DNA of 64,000 nt, from the NCBI RefSeq assembly GCF_900585905.1, contig NZ_UTVH01000121.1:1-64000 (forward strand), in the 5' to 3' direction. Shown piece by piece: positions 8,336 to 17,475 of this stretch (position 1 is the stretch's first letter; the number at the start of each line of letters is the position of its first letter). The translations under genes and the position numbers were made by a program. The notes under the pieces were generated by a model that saw nothing but the letters and a program-made list of their open reading frames with translations, was not told the DNA's origin and ran no database searches. This DNA comes from Pseudomonas viridiflava (GTDB taxonomy: Bacteria; Pseudomonadota; Gammaproteobacteria; Pseudomonadales; Pseudomonadaceae).

Positions 8336-9154
8336 TCAGCGCTGTCCGGCCGATGCCAGCAACAGCTCCACGCGCTGTTTGCGAATGCCGTCGGCAGCCG
8401 CTTCGGCCAGAGCTTCGTCGCTGATGATGGTGTCGAACTGTTCCAGCGCGGCGATTTTGTACATGCCGAAAGTGCCGTATTTCGAGCTGGTCGCCACCAG
8501 CACGGTTTGCGATGCCGACTGCATGGCCGCCTGCTTGACCTCGACTTTCAGCGCCGACGGTGTCGTGGTGCCGCGCTGCAGGTCCCAGGAGCTGGTGGAC
8601 ATGAAGGCGATATCGGTGGCCAGCTGGCGCAGAGTTGCAGCGGCCAGCCCGCCCACGCTTGAGCGATTGGGATGGTCCAGCAGCCCACCGGTGTGGATCA
8701 CCTCCACGTGGGTCGCATCGGCCAGCGCAGCGACGATGCCGAAATCATTGGTGACCACGGTCATGCCGGTCAGCGCGACGATGTGCGGGACGATCTCCAG
8801 CGTGCTGGTGCCTGCGTCGAGGTAAATCGTCATGTCATTGTGCAGCAGGCCCGCGGCCAGCCGCGCCATGCCCTGTTTCTGCGGCAATTCCACCACCGCC
8901 TTGGACTGATGGCTGGGTTCGCTGTGCAGCTGGCTGGCGATGCGCACCCCGCCGGTGACCGAATAGGCGCGTCCTTCCTGTTCCAGCAGCGCAATGTCGC
9001 GGCGGATAGTCATGTGCGAGCAGTCGAACATCTCCACCAGTTGATGCACGCTCATGACCTGATGCTTGCGCAACTGGCGCAGCATCAATTCCCGACGCTG
9101 GTCGGGGATCATCGGTGTACCGCCCACCATGGCGATCTCGTCTTCGCTGGACAT
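8336..9154 (-). CDS. DeoR/GlpR-family transcriptional regulator of the tetronate operon
   Basis: This protein of 272 residues has an N-terminal DeoR winged helix-turn-helix (RRELMLRQLRKHQVMSVHQLVEMF, then CSHMTIRRDIALLEQEGRAY) and a C-terminal sugar-phosphate-sensing domain with YLDAGTSTLEIVPH, VVTNDFGIVAAL and HTGGLL. DeoR repressors typically respond to phosphorylated intermediates, here perhaps a tetronate phosphate. The start at 9154 has CGGGAG five bases upstream; in-frame ATGs at 9130 and 9112 are alternatives, and MIPDQRRELM resembles many family starts. It reads in the same direction as ltnD, with 367 bases between them containing half-sites and a REP pair. Confidence 0.85.
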   Translation of the reverse strand: MSSEDEIAMVGGTPMIPDQRRELMLRQLRKHQVMSVHQLVEMFDCSHMTIRRDIALLEQEGRAYSVTGGVRIASQLHSEPSHQSKAVVELPQKQGMARLAAGLLHNDMTIYLDAGTSTLEIVPHIVALTGMTVVTNDFGIVAALADATHVEVIHTGGLLDHPNRSSVGGLAAATLRQLATDIAFMSTSSWDLQRGTTTPSALKVEVKQAAMQSASQTVLVATSSKYGTFGMYKIAALEQFDTIISDEALAEAAADGIRKQRVELLLASAGQR

Positions 9155-9172
9155 GCATGCTCCCGGGCCGCT

Positions 9173-9200
9173 AAAAAAACCGCCAGCGTGGGCTGGCGGT
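9173..9200 (-). terminator. Intrinsic terminator of the antiporter gene
   Basis: On the minus strand CCGCCAG and CTGGCGG form a 7-bp GC-rich stem with a 6-base loop, followed by seven T residues. It lies 46 bases past the antiporter stop and about 20 bases before the DeoR-type start, so it separates the two leftward units. Confidence 0.85.
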
Positions 9201-9245
9201 CGTGGCATCTTAGCCAATCAGGCCGCGTATGGCAGCTGTCGTGCC

Positions 9246-10505
9246 TCAGTGCGGCGCATTGGGTGCTTGCGTTTCGCCACGCGTTACCGCCTTGACCAGC
9301 TTGCCGATGCTCAGGCCCTGCAGCAGGATCGACGACAGGACCACGATGTAGGTGATGCTCAGCAGCAGATCGCGTTCCGGGCCCAGCGGCAAGGCCAGGG
9401 CCAGGGCCACCGAGACACCGCCGCGCAGCCCGCCCCAGGTAAGGATGCGAATGGTGCCGCGGGGCACACTGCGCCAGCGCCGCAGCAGCAGAATGGCCGG
9501 CGCCACCGTGACGAAACGCGACAGCAGGATCGCCACCGCCAGCATGCTCGCGGCCGCCAGGTGCGACCAGGAAAACGGCAGCAGCAACAGCTCCATGCCG
9601 ATCAGCGCGAAGAGCAGGGCGTTGAGCATGTCATCGAGCAGTTCCCAGAAGCCGTCCATGTAACGGCGCGTCATGTCGTTCATCGCCAGGTTGCGGCCCA
9701 GGTTGCCGATGATCAGCCCGGCCACCACCATCGCAATCGGGCCGGACACATGCAGCTCGCTTGCCATGGCCGAACCGCCCAGCACCAGAGCCAGGGTCAG
9801 CATCACTTCGATCTGATACTGCTCGATACTCTTGATCATCAAGTACACGGCGTAGCCGATCGCGCCGCCGAACAGCACGCCACCAATGGCCTCGTGCACG
9901 AACAGCATGGCGGTTTCGCCCACGGACGGGGTTTCGCCTAACTGGGCGATGCCGAGCAGAACGGTAAACACCACCACCGCCGTGCCATCGTTGAACAGCG
10001 ATTCGCCGACAATCGTGGTTTTCAATGGTTTGGAGGCATTGGCGGTACGCAACACGCCCAGCACCGCGATGGGGTCAGTGGGCGAAATCAGCGCGCCGAA
10101 CAGCAGGCAGTAAAGGAAGCTGACGTGCCAGCCGAACAGGGCAAAGATCCAGTATGCCAGCGCGCCGATCACCGTCGTGGCGATCAGTACGCCGAAGGTC
10201 GCCAGCAGGCCGATGGGCCAGCGATAACTGCGCAAGTCGCCCAGGTTGACGTGCAGCGCCCCGGCAAACAGCAGGAACGACAGCATCCAGTTCATCAGCA
10301 GGTCGCCGAAGTCGATCTGGCTGATCAATTGCTGCACGCGCTCTTCCAGGCCGGGAAAGCCCATCAGGCTCAGGCTCTGCAGAATCAGCGAGAAAAGCAG
10401 CGCGGTGACCATGACGCCAATGGTGGGCGGCAGGCCGATAAAACGGTAATTCACATAAGTGAGCAGCGCGGTAAGGCAGATAAATCCAGCAGCGAGTTCA
10501 AGCAT
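9246..10505 (-). CDS. CPA1-family Na+/H+ antiporter
   Basis: A 419-residue integral membrane protein with about 11-12 hydrophobic helices. CPA1 (NhaP/YjcE-like) motifs include GALISPTDPIAVLGVLR near residue 142, VGESLFNDGTAVVVF near 167 containing the acidic ion-binding ND pair, and ILTWGGLRGGVSVALALALP near 360. It exchanges sodium (possibly potassium) for protons at the inner membrane. It is a single gene with its own terminator and is unrelated to the tetronate operon on its left. Confidence 0.87.
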   Translation of the reverse strand: MLELAAGFICLTALLTYVNYRFIGLPPTIGVMVTALLFSLILQSLSLMGFPGLEERVQQLISQIDFGDLLMNWMLSFLLFAGALHVNLGDLRSYRWPIGLLATFGVLIATTVIGALAYWIFALFGWHVSFLYCLLFGALISPTDPIAVLGVLRTANASKPLKTTIVGESLFNDGTAVVVFTVLLGIAQLGETPSVGETAMLFVHEAIGGVLFGGAIGYAVYLMIKSIEQYQIEVMLTLALVLGGSAMASELHVSGPIAMVVAGLIIGNLGRNLAMNDMTRRYMDGFWELLDDMLNALLFALIGMELLLLPFSWSHLAAASMLAVAILLSRFVTVAPAILLLRRWRSVPRGTIRILTWGGLRGGVSVALALALPLGPERDLLLSITYIVVLSSILLQGLSIGKLVKAVTRGETQAPNAPH

Positions 10506-10794
10506 CGGTTTTCCTGTTATTGCGATTCAGAGCGTGTCCGTCGGCAGCAAAGGCCCAGGGCGGGCAAGGGTTGGATGGCCTGCTCCGACGTGCAGACACA
10601 TTGTTTACTCAGGCGTTTCAACAGCAGGCATTGACTGCCGTCAGCAATGACGGTTGCAACTAATTGCCGGGCGGGGGTGATAACGCTGTCAGCATGACAT
10701 AGGCTACTTGCGGGAGCCTTTCGCTAGACGCCTAGCTTGCAGTCTGACAATCCCTGTCTGCCCACAATGAAATTCGAACCATAAGGATTCAGCC

Positions 10795-11196
10795 ATGACC
10801 GTTGCTTTCTGGTGTGTGCTTGTCGCCATTGTTCTGCCGATTATCTGTGCCGGTATCGCCAAGTTTTCCAGCGGCAAGTTCAATGGCAAACACAATCACA
10901 ACCCACGCCATTTCCTGAGTAACCTCGAAGGCCTGCCAGCACGCGCCCATGCGGCGCAGCTCAACAGTTTCGAAGCGCTGCCCGGGTTTGCCGCCGCGGT
11001 GATCATTGCCCATGTCGCGGGCAATGCGCAGCTGGTCACTATCGATGTAGTGGCGGTGCTGTTCATCACCAGCCGCCTGCTGTACATCATTTTCTATCTG
11101 GCAGACTGGGCAGCCTTGCGCTCGCTGGCCTGGCTGATCGGCATGGGCCTGATCATCGGCCTGTTCGTTGCCTCTGCGACACCTCTGCCCGCCTGA
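10795..11196 (+). CDS. MAPEG-family membrane protein
   Basis: A 133-residue protein with four predicted membrane helices and the MAPEG pattern: an RAHAAQLNSFEALPGFAAAVI block near residue 50 and SRLLYIIFYLADWAALRSLAWLIG near 100. The eukaryotic family members are glutathione- and eicosanoid-metabolising enzymes; bacterial members are usually of unknown function. The start is clear (AAGGATTCAGCC before the ATG). It stands alone, convergent with the DUF1090 gene 12 bases downstream. Confidence 0.85.
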   Translation: MTVAFWCVLVAIVLPIICAGIAKFSSGKFNGKHNHNPRHFLSNLEGLPARAHAAQLNSFEALPGFAAAVIIAHVAGNAQLVTIDVVAVLFITSRLLYIIFYLADWAALRSLAWLIGMGLIIGLFVASATPLPA

Positions 11197-11208
11197 CGCG
11201 CAGTCGGG

Positions 11209-11616
11209 TCAGTCCTGCGGCTGCACATCTTCCAGTTCGGTCTGGGCGTCCTGCAGCTCCTTGCGTGACTCGGCGAGCTTGTCCTTGCGCTTGTTGATGC
11301 GCTCCGGGTCGCCCTTGGTCATGGCCTTGTTCAGGTCGGCCTGGCGGCGGCTGACCTCGCGCTTGGCGTCGAGCACTTTCTGCTCGTGCTGCTTGAGCAG
11401 GCTGGCTTCAGTGCAATTGGCTTTGACCTCGCTCAGGGCTTTTTCCAGCCCGGCTTGCTGCGGCTTGTTGCCATCGGCCTTGGCTTGTTCGATCTTGCCG
11501 CTGATTTCCTGGCTTTTGGCGAAGCAACCGCCTGAATCGGGCGCGGCATCTGCGGCGAATAGCGGGGTCGCCAGCAGGCTGCAGCAGGCGAGGATCAGTC
11601 GTGAAAACACCTTCAT
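11209..11616 (-). CDS. DUF1090 (YqjC-like) periplasmic protein
   Basis: A 135-residue protein with a signal peptide (MKVFSRLILACCSLLATPLFA) and a mature part that is almost entirely charged alpha-helix, e.g. KQHEQKVLDAKREVSRRQADL and KAMTKGDPERINKRKDKL. This is the DUF1090/YqjC pattern of small periplasmic helical proteins of unknown function. Two cysteines (CFAKSQE and NCTEA) may form a disulphide. The start at 11616 follows AAAAGGAGTTCAT. The longer upstream frame to 11883 only overlaps the ligB end antisense and is rejected. Confidence 0.85.
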   Translation of the reverse strand: MKVFSRLILACCSLLATPLFAADAAPDSGGCFAKSQEISGKIEQAKADGNKPQQAGLEKALSEVKANCTEASLLKQHEQKVLDAKREVSRRQADLNKAMTKGDPERINKRKDKLAESRKELQDAQTELEDVQPQD

Positions 11617-11675
11617 ATGAACTCCTTTTGAAAAAGCGCCGGGCCTGATGAATGAGTATCCGACGCTTGCATGAC

Positions 11676-13358
11676 TTAAAAACCGGCTATGCCCTGAGCG
11701 CGCAGTTGCTCGCTCAGGGCCTGAACCTGCGGATGCTGAAAAAACGCCACCAGTTGGCGGGCGCGACCGGCACCGATGCCGGGTTGTTGCTGCCATTGTT
11801 CTGCGTTGCGCATGGCCAGTTCGCTCCAGTGCTCGCCAGCATGACCTTCCCCGGCAGGCGGCAGACCAATAGCCTTTAGCCATGCCGAGAAGGGCCGGGT
11901 TCGGGCCTCCTGCAGGCTGGCGAACAGTTTAGCGCTGCTGCGCTCACCCAGGCCGGGAATGTTAGCAAGCTCAGCCTGATTCAGGGTCATCCAGTCGAGC
12001 AGGCCGTTGATTTTTCCTGCCTGGATCAACTTTTCCCAGGTCCCCGGCCCGACCCCAGGCAGAGCAAGGCCTTGCTTACCGCTGAGCCATTTGAGTCGTG
12101 CACGAAACTGGCTTTCACAGCCTGAAACCGGCTGCCAGCAGCTCAGGTGATGGAAGTCTTCAGCCCTGGGGACCTGCAACTCCTGACGCTTTGGAGCGCG
12201 TATCACTACGCTGTCCAAGCGGGGAATGGTCAGGCCTGCCAGGCTCAGTGCAACTTGATCGCCCGGGCGAATGTCCAGCGTTTGCCAGCGCTTGAGCGAG
12301 CCGACGCTGATGCGGCTGACCTGGCGGTCGTCCAGGGGCACCGGTTCCAGGTCCAGCACCGGGGTTATTCTGCCGCTGCGACCAATATTGAAATTGACCT
12401 TGCGTACATACGCCAGCGTTTGCGCTGGGGGGTATTTCCACGCGGCAATCCAGTGCGGTGCTCGCGCCTGCCAGCGTTGTGCCGGGGGGCGTTTGCCCTG
12501 GCGGATGATGACGCCGTCAGTGGCAAACGGCAGCCGGCTTGTGTACCAGTGCTGTCGCCAGCCCTGCGCCTGATCGACACCCTGAATGGGTTGGCTGTAA
12601 TGCTTGCTGGCGGCAAAGCCCATGGCGCTGAGGCCGTCGAGGCGTTCGATCATGGCCGCCGGGCCATCCGGCCAGTCCCAGACGAACAGGCCGATCTGCC
12701 GGGCGGCGGCGGGGCTCAGCTGGTCGCGGGCGAGCATTCCGGCCACCTTGCTGCGGGCGTTGACGCTGCCGTCGCGGGCTTGCACATGGTTACTCAACTC
12801 AAGGTACAGCTCGCCCTGCAAGACGAGCGTGTCCTGCCAGGGCAACTGCGCCGGGATCGCCTCAATGCGTCGCGCGTGTGCAGTCCAGTCCTGACCTTTG
12901 ACGCCATCGCCACGGCTGATCAGGCGGGCCAGCTTGCCCTGTTGGTAAACCAGCGTGACCGCAACGCCGTCGACCTTGGGTTGTACCCAGATGTCGTTGC
13001 GGCCTTTGAGCCAGCCGTGCACCTCATCTTCGCGGTGCAGCTTGCCGACGCCGGTATGCGGTATGGGATGGGCAACGCTGCCTTTTGCGGTTTTCAGCGG
13101 GTTGTCGTCTGCGGCAGGCTGGGCGAAGCAGGCGCGCCAGGCGTCGAGCTGCTGCCTGGACTGGTCATACAGGTCGTCGGCAATCAGCGAAATGCCCTGG
13201 CGGTGATAGCTGTCGTCCCACGCTGCGATCTGAGTTTGCAGGGTGAGGATCGAGCTTCGAGCCTCGGCGGGTGTCCAGTCAGGGCATTGATTGGCACTGG
13301 CGCTGACAGTGAGGAGTGTCAGCGCCAGCCCCATGAGCAGGTGCGAAAGTGGCAGCAT
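11676..13358 (-). CDS. ligB: NAD+-dependent DNA ligase LigB
   Basis: A 560-residue protein with the adenylation motif KVDG (Lys about 128), an OB-fold region (RSGRITPVLDLEPVPLDD near 330) and a C-terminal helix-hairpin-helix part (LANIPGLGERSSAKLF near 465, QQPGIGAGRARQLV near 530). It lacks the BRCT domain of LigA, which identifies LigB. It seals nicked DNA using NAD+. Its first 22 residues (MLPLSHLLMGLALTLLTVSASA) look like a cleavable signal peptide. This also holds for the E. coli enzyme as I recall it, and the cellular location is unsettled. The gene reads toward the DUF1090 gene, which starts 60 bases after its stop. Confidence 0.92.
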   Translation of the reverse strand: MLPLSHLLMGLALTLLTVSASANQCPDWTPAEARSSILTLQTQIAAWDDSYHRQGISLIADDLYDQSRQQLDAWRACFAQPAADDNPLKTAKGSVAHPIPHTGVGKLHREDEVHGWLKGRNDIWVQPKVDGVAVTLVYQQGKLARLISRGDGVKGQDWTAHARRIEAIPAQLPWQDTLVLQGELYLELSNHVQARDGSVNARSKVAGMLARDQLSPAAARQIGLFVWDWPDGPAAMIERLDGLSAMGFAASKHYSQPIQGVDQAQGWRQHWYTSRLPFATDGVIIRQGKRPPAQRWQARAPHWIAAWKYPPAQTLAYVRKVNFNIGRSGRITPVLDLEPVPLDDRQVSRISVGSLKRWQTLDIRPGDQVALSLAGLTIPRLDSVVIRAPKRQELQVPRAEDFHHLSCWQPVSGCESQFRARLKWLSGKQGLALPGVGPGTWEKLIQAGKINGLLDWMTLNQAELANIPGLGERSSAKLFASLQEARTRPFSAWLKAIGLPPAGEGHAGEHWSELAMRNAEQWQQQPGIGAGRARQLVAFFQHPQVQALSEQLRAQGIAGF

Positions 13359-13464
13359 CGAAGCATCCTTGCTTGAAAATTTGCCCCAAGGCTAGCCGCT
13401 GCTGCGAGTGAAGGGTGTGTGCACTGGTTACTGGATCATTCAGCCAGTACCGATGGCCGGACGT

Positions 13465-13803
13465 GTTGGCGAGGCGACAGCAAGGCATCGGCATCTTTAT
13501 CGTGCAATGCAACGTCGCCAACAGGTTGGCCGTTATCAAACAAAACACAACGAGCTGATTTGGAACACTTTTCTGTAGGAGCCAACTTGTTGGCGAGGCG
13601 ACAGCAAGGCATCGGCATCTTTATCGTGCAATGCAACGTCGTCAACAGGTTGGCTGTTATCAAACAAAACACAACGAGCTGATTTGGAACACTTTTCTGT
13701 AGGAGCCAACTTGTTGGCGAGGCGACAGCAAGGCATCGGCATCTTTATCGTGCAATGCAACGTCTCGCCAACAAGTGGGCACCAACAAGTGGGCTCCTAC
13801 AGG
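13465..13803. repeat. 124-bp tandem repeat, 2.7 copies, with REP-like ends
   Basis: Copies begin at 13465, 13589 and 13713, exactly 124 bp apart; the third is cut short at about 13803. Each unit starts GTTGGCGAGGCGACAGC and ends with TGTAGGAGCCAACTT, which together make the palindrome AGGAGCCAACTTGTTGGC, a common Pseudomonas repeat. Sequence between copies is nearly identical, including the odd AACAAAACACAACGAGC block, so the amplification is recent. The 13359-13839 gap contains no gene; short overlapping frames only reflect the repeat. Confidence 0.92.
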
Positions 13804-13839
13804 TCAAGGTTTGCTGCGTGAAAGCGCGGGGTGCTTTGG

Positions 13840-14160
13840 CTATATCGACTCAGCCCCGGCCCGCTGGTTTTCGCGCAATACACGCCCAAGGCCTGCAATC
13901 GACGCTTCGATCAGCGCTCGTGAGGCTTCGATCTGATGCACGACCGATCTGGCCAAAGGGCGGAATTCCGGGGTGGCGTTGTCAGCCGTTTCATAGGCGG
14001 TGGCAGCGGCGCAGGCCAGGTATTCAGTCGCCAGCACGAGGGCGTCTTCTACCTTGATGCCGGGTTGGACGCTGAACAGATTCTGGTCGCCAATATGCAT
14101 CCCGAAGGGGGTGGCTTTGGTGACGGGTATTTCGGGTGGGTGGGGCGTGGATTGGATCAT
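13840..14160 (-). CDS. DUF3077-family protein
   Basis: This 106-residue protein has the DUF3077 pattern common in Pseudomonas: LFSVQPGIKVEDALVLATEYLACAAATA near residue 30, then RSVVHQIEASRALIEASI near 75. Function is unknown. The start at 14160 follows CAGGAGTTTCC. The gene's upstream leader carries a C4-like structured RNA candidate (14209-14285) within a 318-bp element that is repeated once further upstream. The leader arrangement suggests post-transcriptional control of this gene. Confidence 0.8.
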   Translation of the reverse strand: MIQSTPHPPEIPVTKATPFGMHIGDQNLFSVQPGIKVEDALVLATEYLACAAATAYETADNATPEFRPLARSVVHQIEASRALIEASIAGLGRVLRENQRAGAESI

Positions 14161-14208
14161 GGAAACTCCTGTTAAATGAGCCGACACCTCCTGCTGTCAA
14201 ACAAGTCG

Positions 14209-14285
14209 GGTGGCAGCCGTACGCGGGTTGACAGACCAGTCAGGAGCCACCTGGCGCACACGAGTGTGCCCCACGTACAGCCGCC
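14209..14285 (-). ncRNA. C4-antisense-like structured RNA candidate, copy 1
   Basis: Read on the minus strand the segment opens GGCGGCTGTACGTGGGG and closes CCCGCGTACGGCTGCCACC. This makes a long outer stem around the inner hairpin GGCACACTCGTGTGCGCC and a second hairpin, with GGTCTGTCAACCC exposed near the 3' side. This layout and wording resemble the C4 antisense RNA family of phages and Proteobacteria. GGTCTGTCAA is perfectly complementary to TTGACAGACC located about 110 bases upstream in the same transcript. The family assignment is from memory of the pattern and needs a covariance-model test. Confidence 0.5.
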
Positions 14286-14659
14286 ATGAAACGACCAACG
14301 ATCAACGATCTATTGGAGTCTGGCCAGCGGCACGTTACGCCTGAGCGGTCTGTCAAAACCGGTCGCTGGAATCAGCGACGCGAAGGAGGGTAGACCTTGA
14401 TGCACAGAGCCGCAACGCGCCGAGGAGGATAGCGACAAATTTCAGATCCGTCCTACAACGGTGTGTAGTTTTTATTGGTGAATGTGTCTGGAATAGAGCT
14501 TTTACGGTCCATTACAAGCCCGCTAACTGGGTCAATGCGCAAGATGTTTCCAGCCACGAAAACCGTTCGGCTGCCGCGCCGCAAACGAGGGCTTGTTGGC
14601 GATCGCGGTGGCGTTGCACCTTGCCCGCGATTCACGCTGTTGTCGCTGTCAATCAAATA

Positions 14660-14737
14660 GGTGGCGGCTGTTTCGCGGGTTGACAGACCAGTAGAAAGCA
14701 ACCTGGCGCACACAAGTGTGCCCCACGTACAGCCGCC
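14660..14737 (-). ncRNA. C4-antisense-like structured RNA candidate, copy 2
   Basis: This is the second copy of the structured segment. On the minus strand it runs from GGCGGCTGTACGTGGGG to CCCGCGAAACAGCCGCC, with the inner hairpin GGCACACTTGTGTGCGCC. The outer stem is preserved although bases differ from copy 1: ACAGCCGCC here matches GGCGGCTGT exactly. The loop GGTCTGTCAA and its upstream complement TTGACAGACC (plus-strand GGTCTGTCAA at 14798-14807) are also kept. No intact gene follows it. Confidence 0.5.
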
Positions 14738-14964
14738 ATAAGATTGCCCGCAGGTGCAACGACCTGCTGACGTTCGCTGGCGCTGCGCTATGGATTCGGT
14801 CTGTCAACACCGGTCGCTGCAATCAGCAACGTGAAGGGGATGGACCTTGAAGCGCAGAGCCGCAACGCGCCGAGAAGGATAGCGACGAATGTCGTACGCG
14901 TCCTGGGACGTCGGGGAGTTTTTTATTGATGAATATGTCTGCGATACACCTGTCTTCGGTCCAT

Positions 14965-15003
14965 GAAAAAGCCCCTGACGACCTTCATCGCCAGGGGCTT
15001 TTT
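14965..15003 (-). terminator. Bidirectional-looking intrinsic terminator after metK
   Basis: GCCCCTG and CAGGGGC form the stem with A and T runs on both sides (GAAAAA before, TTTTTATT after). It lies 24 bases past the metK stop on the minus strand. Confidence 0.85.
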
Positions 15004-15026
15004 ATTGCGCCGAAAACCTACCGGTA

Positions 15027-16217
<1,191 letters not shown>

Positions 16218-16219
16218 CT

Positions 16220-17233
16220 CTACGGGTTTCCTGAATTTTGCCGATGGTGAGTGTCGCCAGCCGGTCGCTGAAAATGGCGGACCTGGATCTGGAAACCATT
16301 ACGTAAGCCTACATAGAGGCTTTCCCCGGGAACTAGCCCCGCAGCGATGGCCCAACGGGCCAGATCTTCCTGTTCAAAACCCAACCAGAGATCGCCACAG
16401 GCCTCCCTGGCCCAGCTCTGGTCGTGGCTACACAATTCTGTCACCAGCAGGCTACCGCCGGGTTGCAGCAGCGTTGCCAGTTGCTTGAGCGCGTCGGCCG
16501 GTGCCGCGAAGTGATGGAGCACCATGTTGAGCACCACACAATCGGCGCGTACCTGGGCCGTGTCCAGTGCATCGGCCAGTTTCAGCTCGACGTTAGCCAG
16601 CGCCTGCCGGAGGCACTGTTGACGTGCCATCTCCAGCATTGCCGGGCTGTTGTCCAGGGCAATGACCTGCTTGAAGCGGCGCGCCAGGTCCGGCAGGAAA
16701 CCGCCATCACCGGGGCCGACTTCCAGCGCGGTGGCCTGGGCGCCGAAATTCAGCTTGTCGAGCAGCGAGAGCAGGCTGTCGCGGTACTGGGCGAGCCCGG
16801 CGATGAGGTCTTGCTGGGCGCGAAATTTTTCAGCGGTCCGGGCGAAGAAGTCCTGACTGGCGCTGGCTCGCTGGCGATGCACCAGGGCGATGCGCGAACG
16901 CACATCCTCGGGCAGCACCAGGGTGTCGACCTCTTCGAGCAGGGCCGCGTGCAGCTTGCCGCCGGGCAGCGCGGTGTGGGGCAGGGCGCGGCGGTAGAAA
17001 ATCGCGTTGCCCTCGCGGCGCGTCGCCACCAGATCCGCCTGGGCCAGCACCTTGAGGTGATGACTCATGCCCGACTGACCCATGGCGAAGATCTGCGCCA
17101 GCTCCAGTACGCCGAATGAATCATTGGCCAGGGCGCGCAGAACAGTGAGCCGCAATGGGTCGCCGCCGGCCTTGCACAAGGCAGAAAGGTCGTCGCAATC
17201 GTCGTGGCGGATGGCGGGGACGCGAAGATTCAT
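16220..17233 (-). CDS. sahR: ArsR-family regulator fused to a SAM-dependent methyltransferase domain (SahR type)
   Basis: A 337-residue two-domain protein. Residues about 10-90 form an ArsR winged helix (FGVLELAQIFAMGQSGMSHHLKVLAQADLVATRREGN). The C-terminal part is a class I methyltransferase (ALEVGPGDGGFLPDLA near 170, VVLNMVLHHFAAPADAL near 240, GGSLLVTELCSHD near 265). Proteobacterial SahR regulators have this type and control metK and ahcY in response to S-adenosylhomocysteine. Here it is directly upstream of metK. The start at 17233 gives a family-like MNLRVPAIRHDDCDD; upstream extension is unlikely. The name is inferred from architecture, location and operator; ligand is not proven by sequence. 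Confidence 0.75.
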   Translation of the reverse strand: MNLRVPAIRHDDCDDLSALCKAGGDPLRLTVLRALANDSFGVLELAQIFAMGQSGMSHHLKVLAQADLVATRREGNAIFYRRALPHTALPGGKLHAALLEEVDTLVLPEDVRSRIALVHRQRASASQDFFARTAEKFRAQQDLIAGLAQYRDSLLSLLDKLNFGAQATALEVGPGDGGFLPDLARRFKQVIALDNSPAMLEMARQQCLRQALANVELKLADALDTAQVRADCVVLNMVLHHFAAPADALKQLATLLQPGGSLLVTELCSHDQSWAREACGDLWLGFEQEDLARWAIAAGLVPGESLYVGLRNGFQIQVRHFQRPAGDTHHRQNSGNP

Positions 17234-17272
17234 GGGCCGCAGTCTAGTGAGCGACTGGGCAACCCGCAAGGG

Positions 17273-17296
17273 CAATATCAAAAAGTTTTGATATTG
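17273..17296. promoter_or_regulatory. Perfect palindrome upstream of sahR-metK, likely SahR operator
   Basis: The arms CAATATCAAAA and TTTTGATATTG are perfect inverted repeats separated by AG, 40 bases upstream of the sahR start. An 11-bp dyad with an ATATCA...TGATAT core is typical of ArsR-family operators and fits what I recall of SahR sites. It also lies 180 bases before the divergent tkt gene, whose control by it is unknown. Confidence 0.75.
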
Positions 17297-17475
17297 CAGC
17301 CCTGATAAGAATTCCAGCTGCGGGCATAGGCCTTGATCGCCACGCAGGCCGCCAATATCCCCGGCGCAGGGATAAAAACGGTTACAAGCCGCTATCTTTC
17401 ATTGCTCCCAGACAGTGCCTGAGGGAAAATGCCCGCCTTTTCCAGATCCATTCTTTCCACTTCAGGAGATCAGCG

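Larger units (their letters stand above)
14195..14964. repeat. Pair of 318-bp imperfect direct repeats (14195-14512 and 14647-14964)
   Basis: Both copies run from TGTCAA to CGGTCCAT and both are 318 bp, spaced 452 bp start to start. Strongly conserved blocks are CGCGGGTTGACAGACC, GTGTGCCCCACGTACAGCCG, GGTCTGTCAA, ACCGGTCGCTG and CAGAGCCGCAACGCGCCGAG; the segments between have diverged. The left copy is the leader of the DUF3077 gene. The right copy precedes a 134-bp stretch (14513-14646) with no credible gene; an 86-residue minus-strand frame there lacks a ribosome-binding site. Confidence 0.85.

Noticed and set aside
14453..14713. 86-residue minus-strand frame between the two 318-bp repeats
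   Set aside because: It begins inside the structured repeat with no ribosome-binding site and does not resemble DUF3077 or another family.
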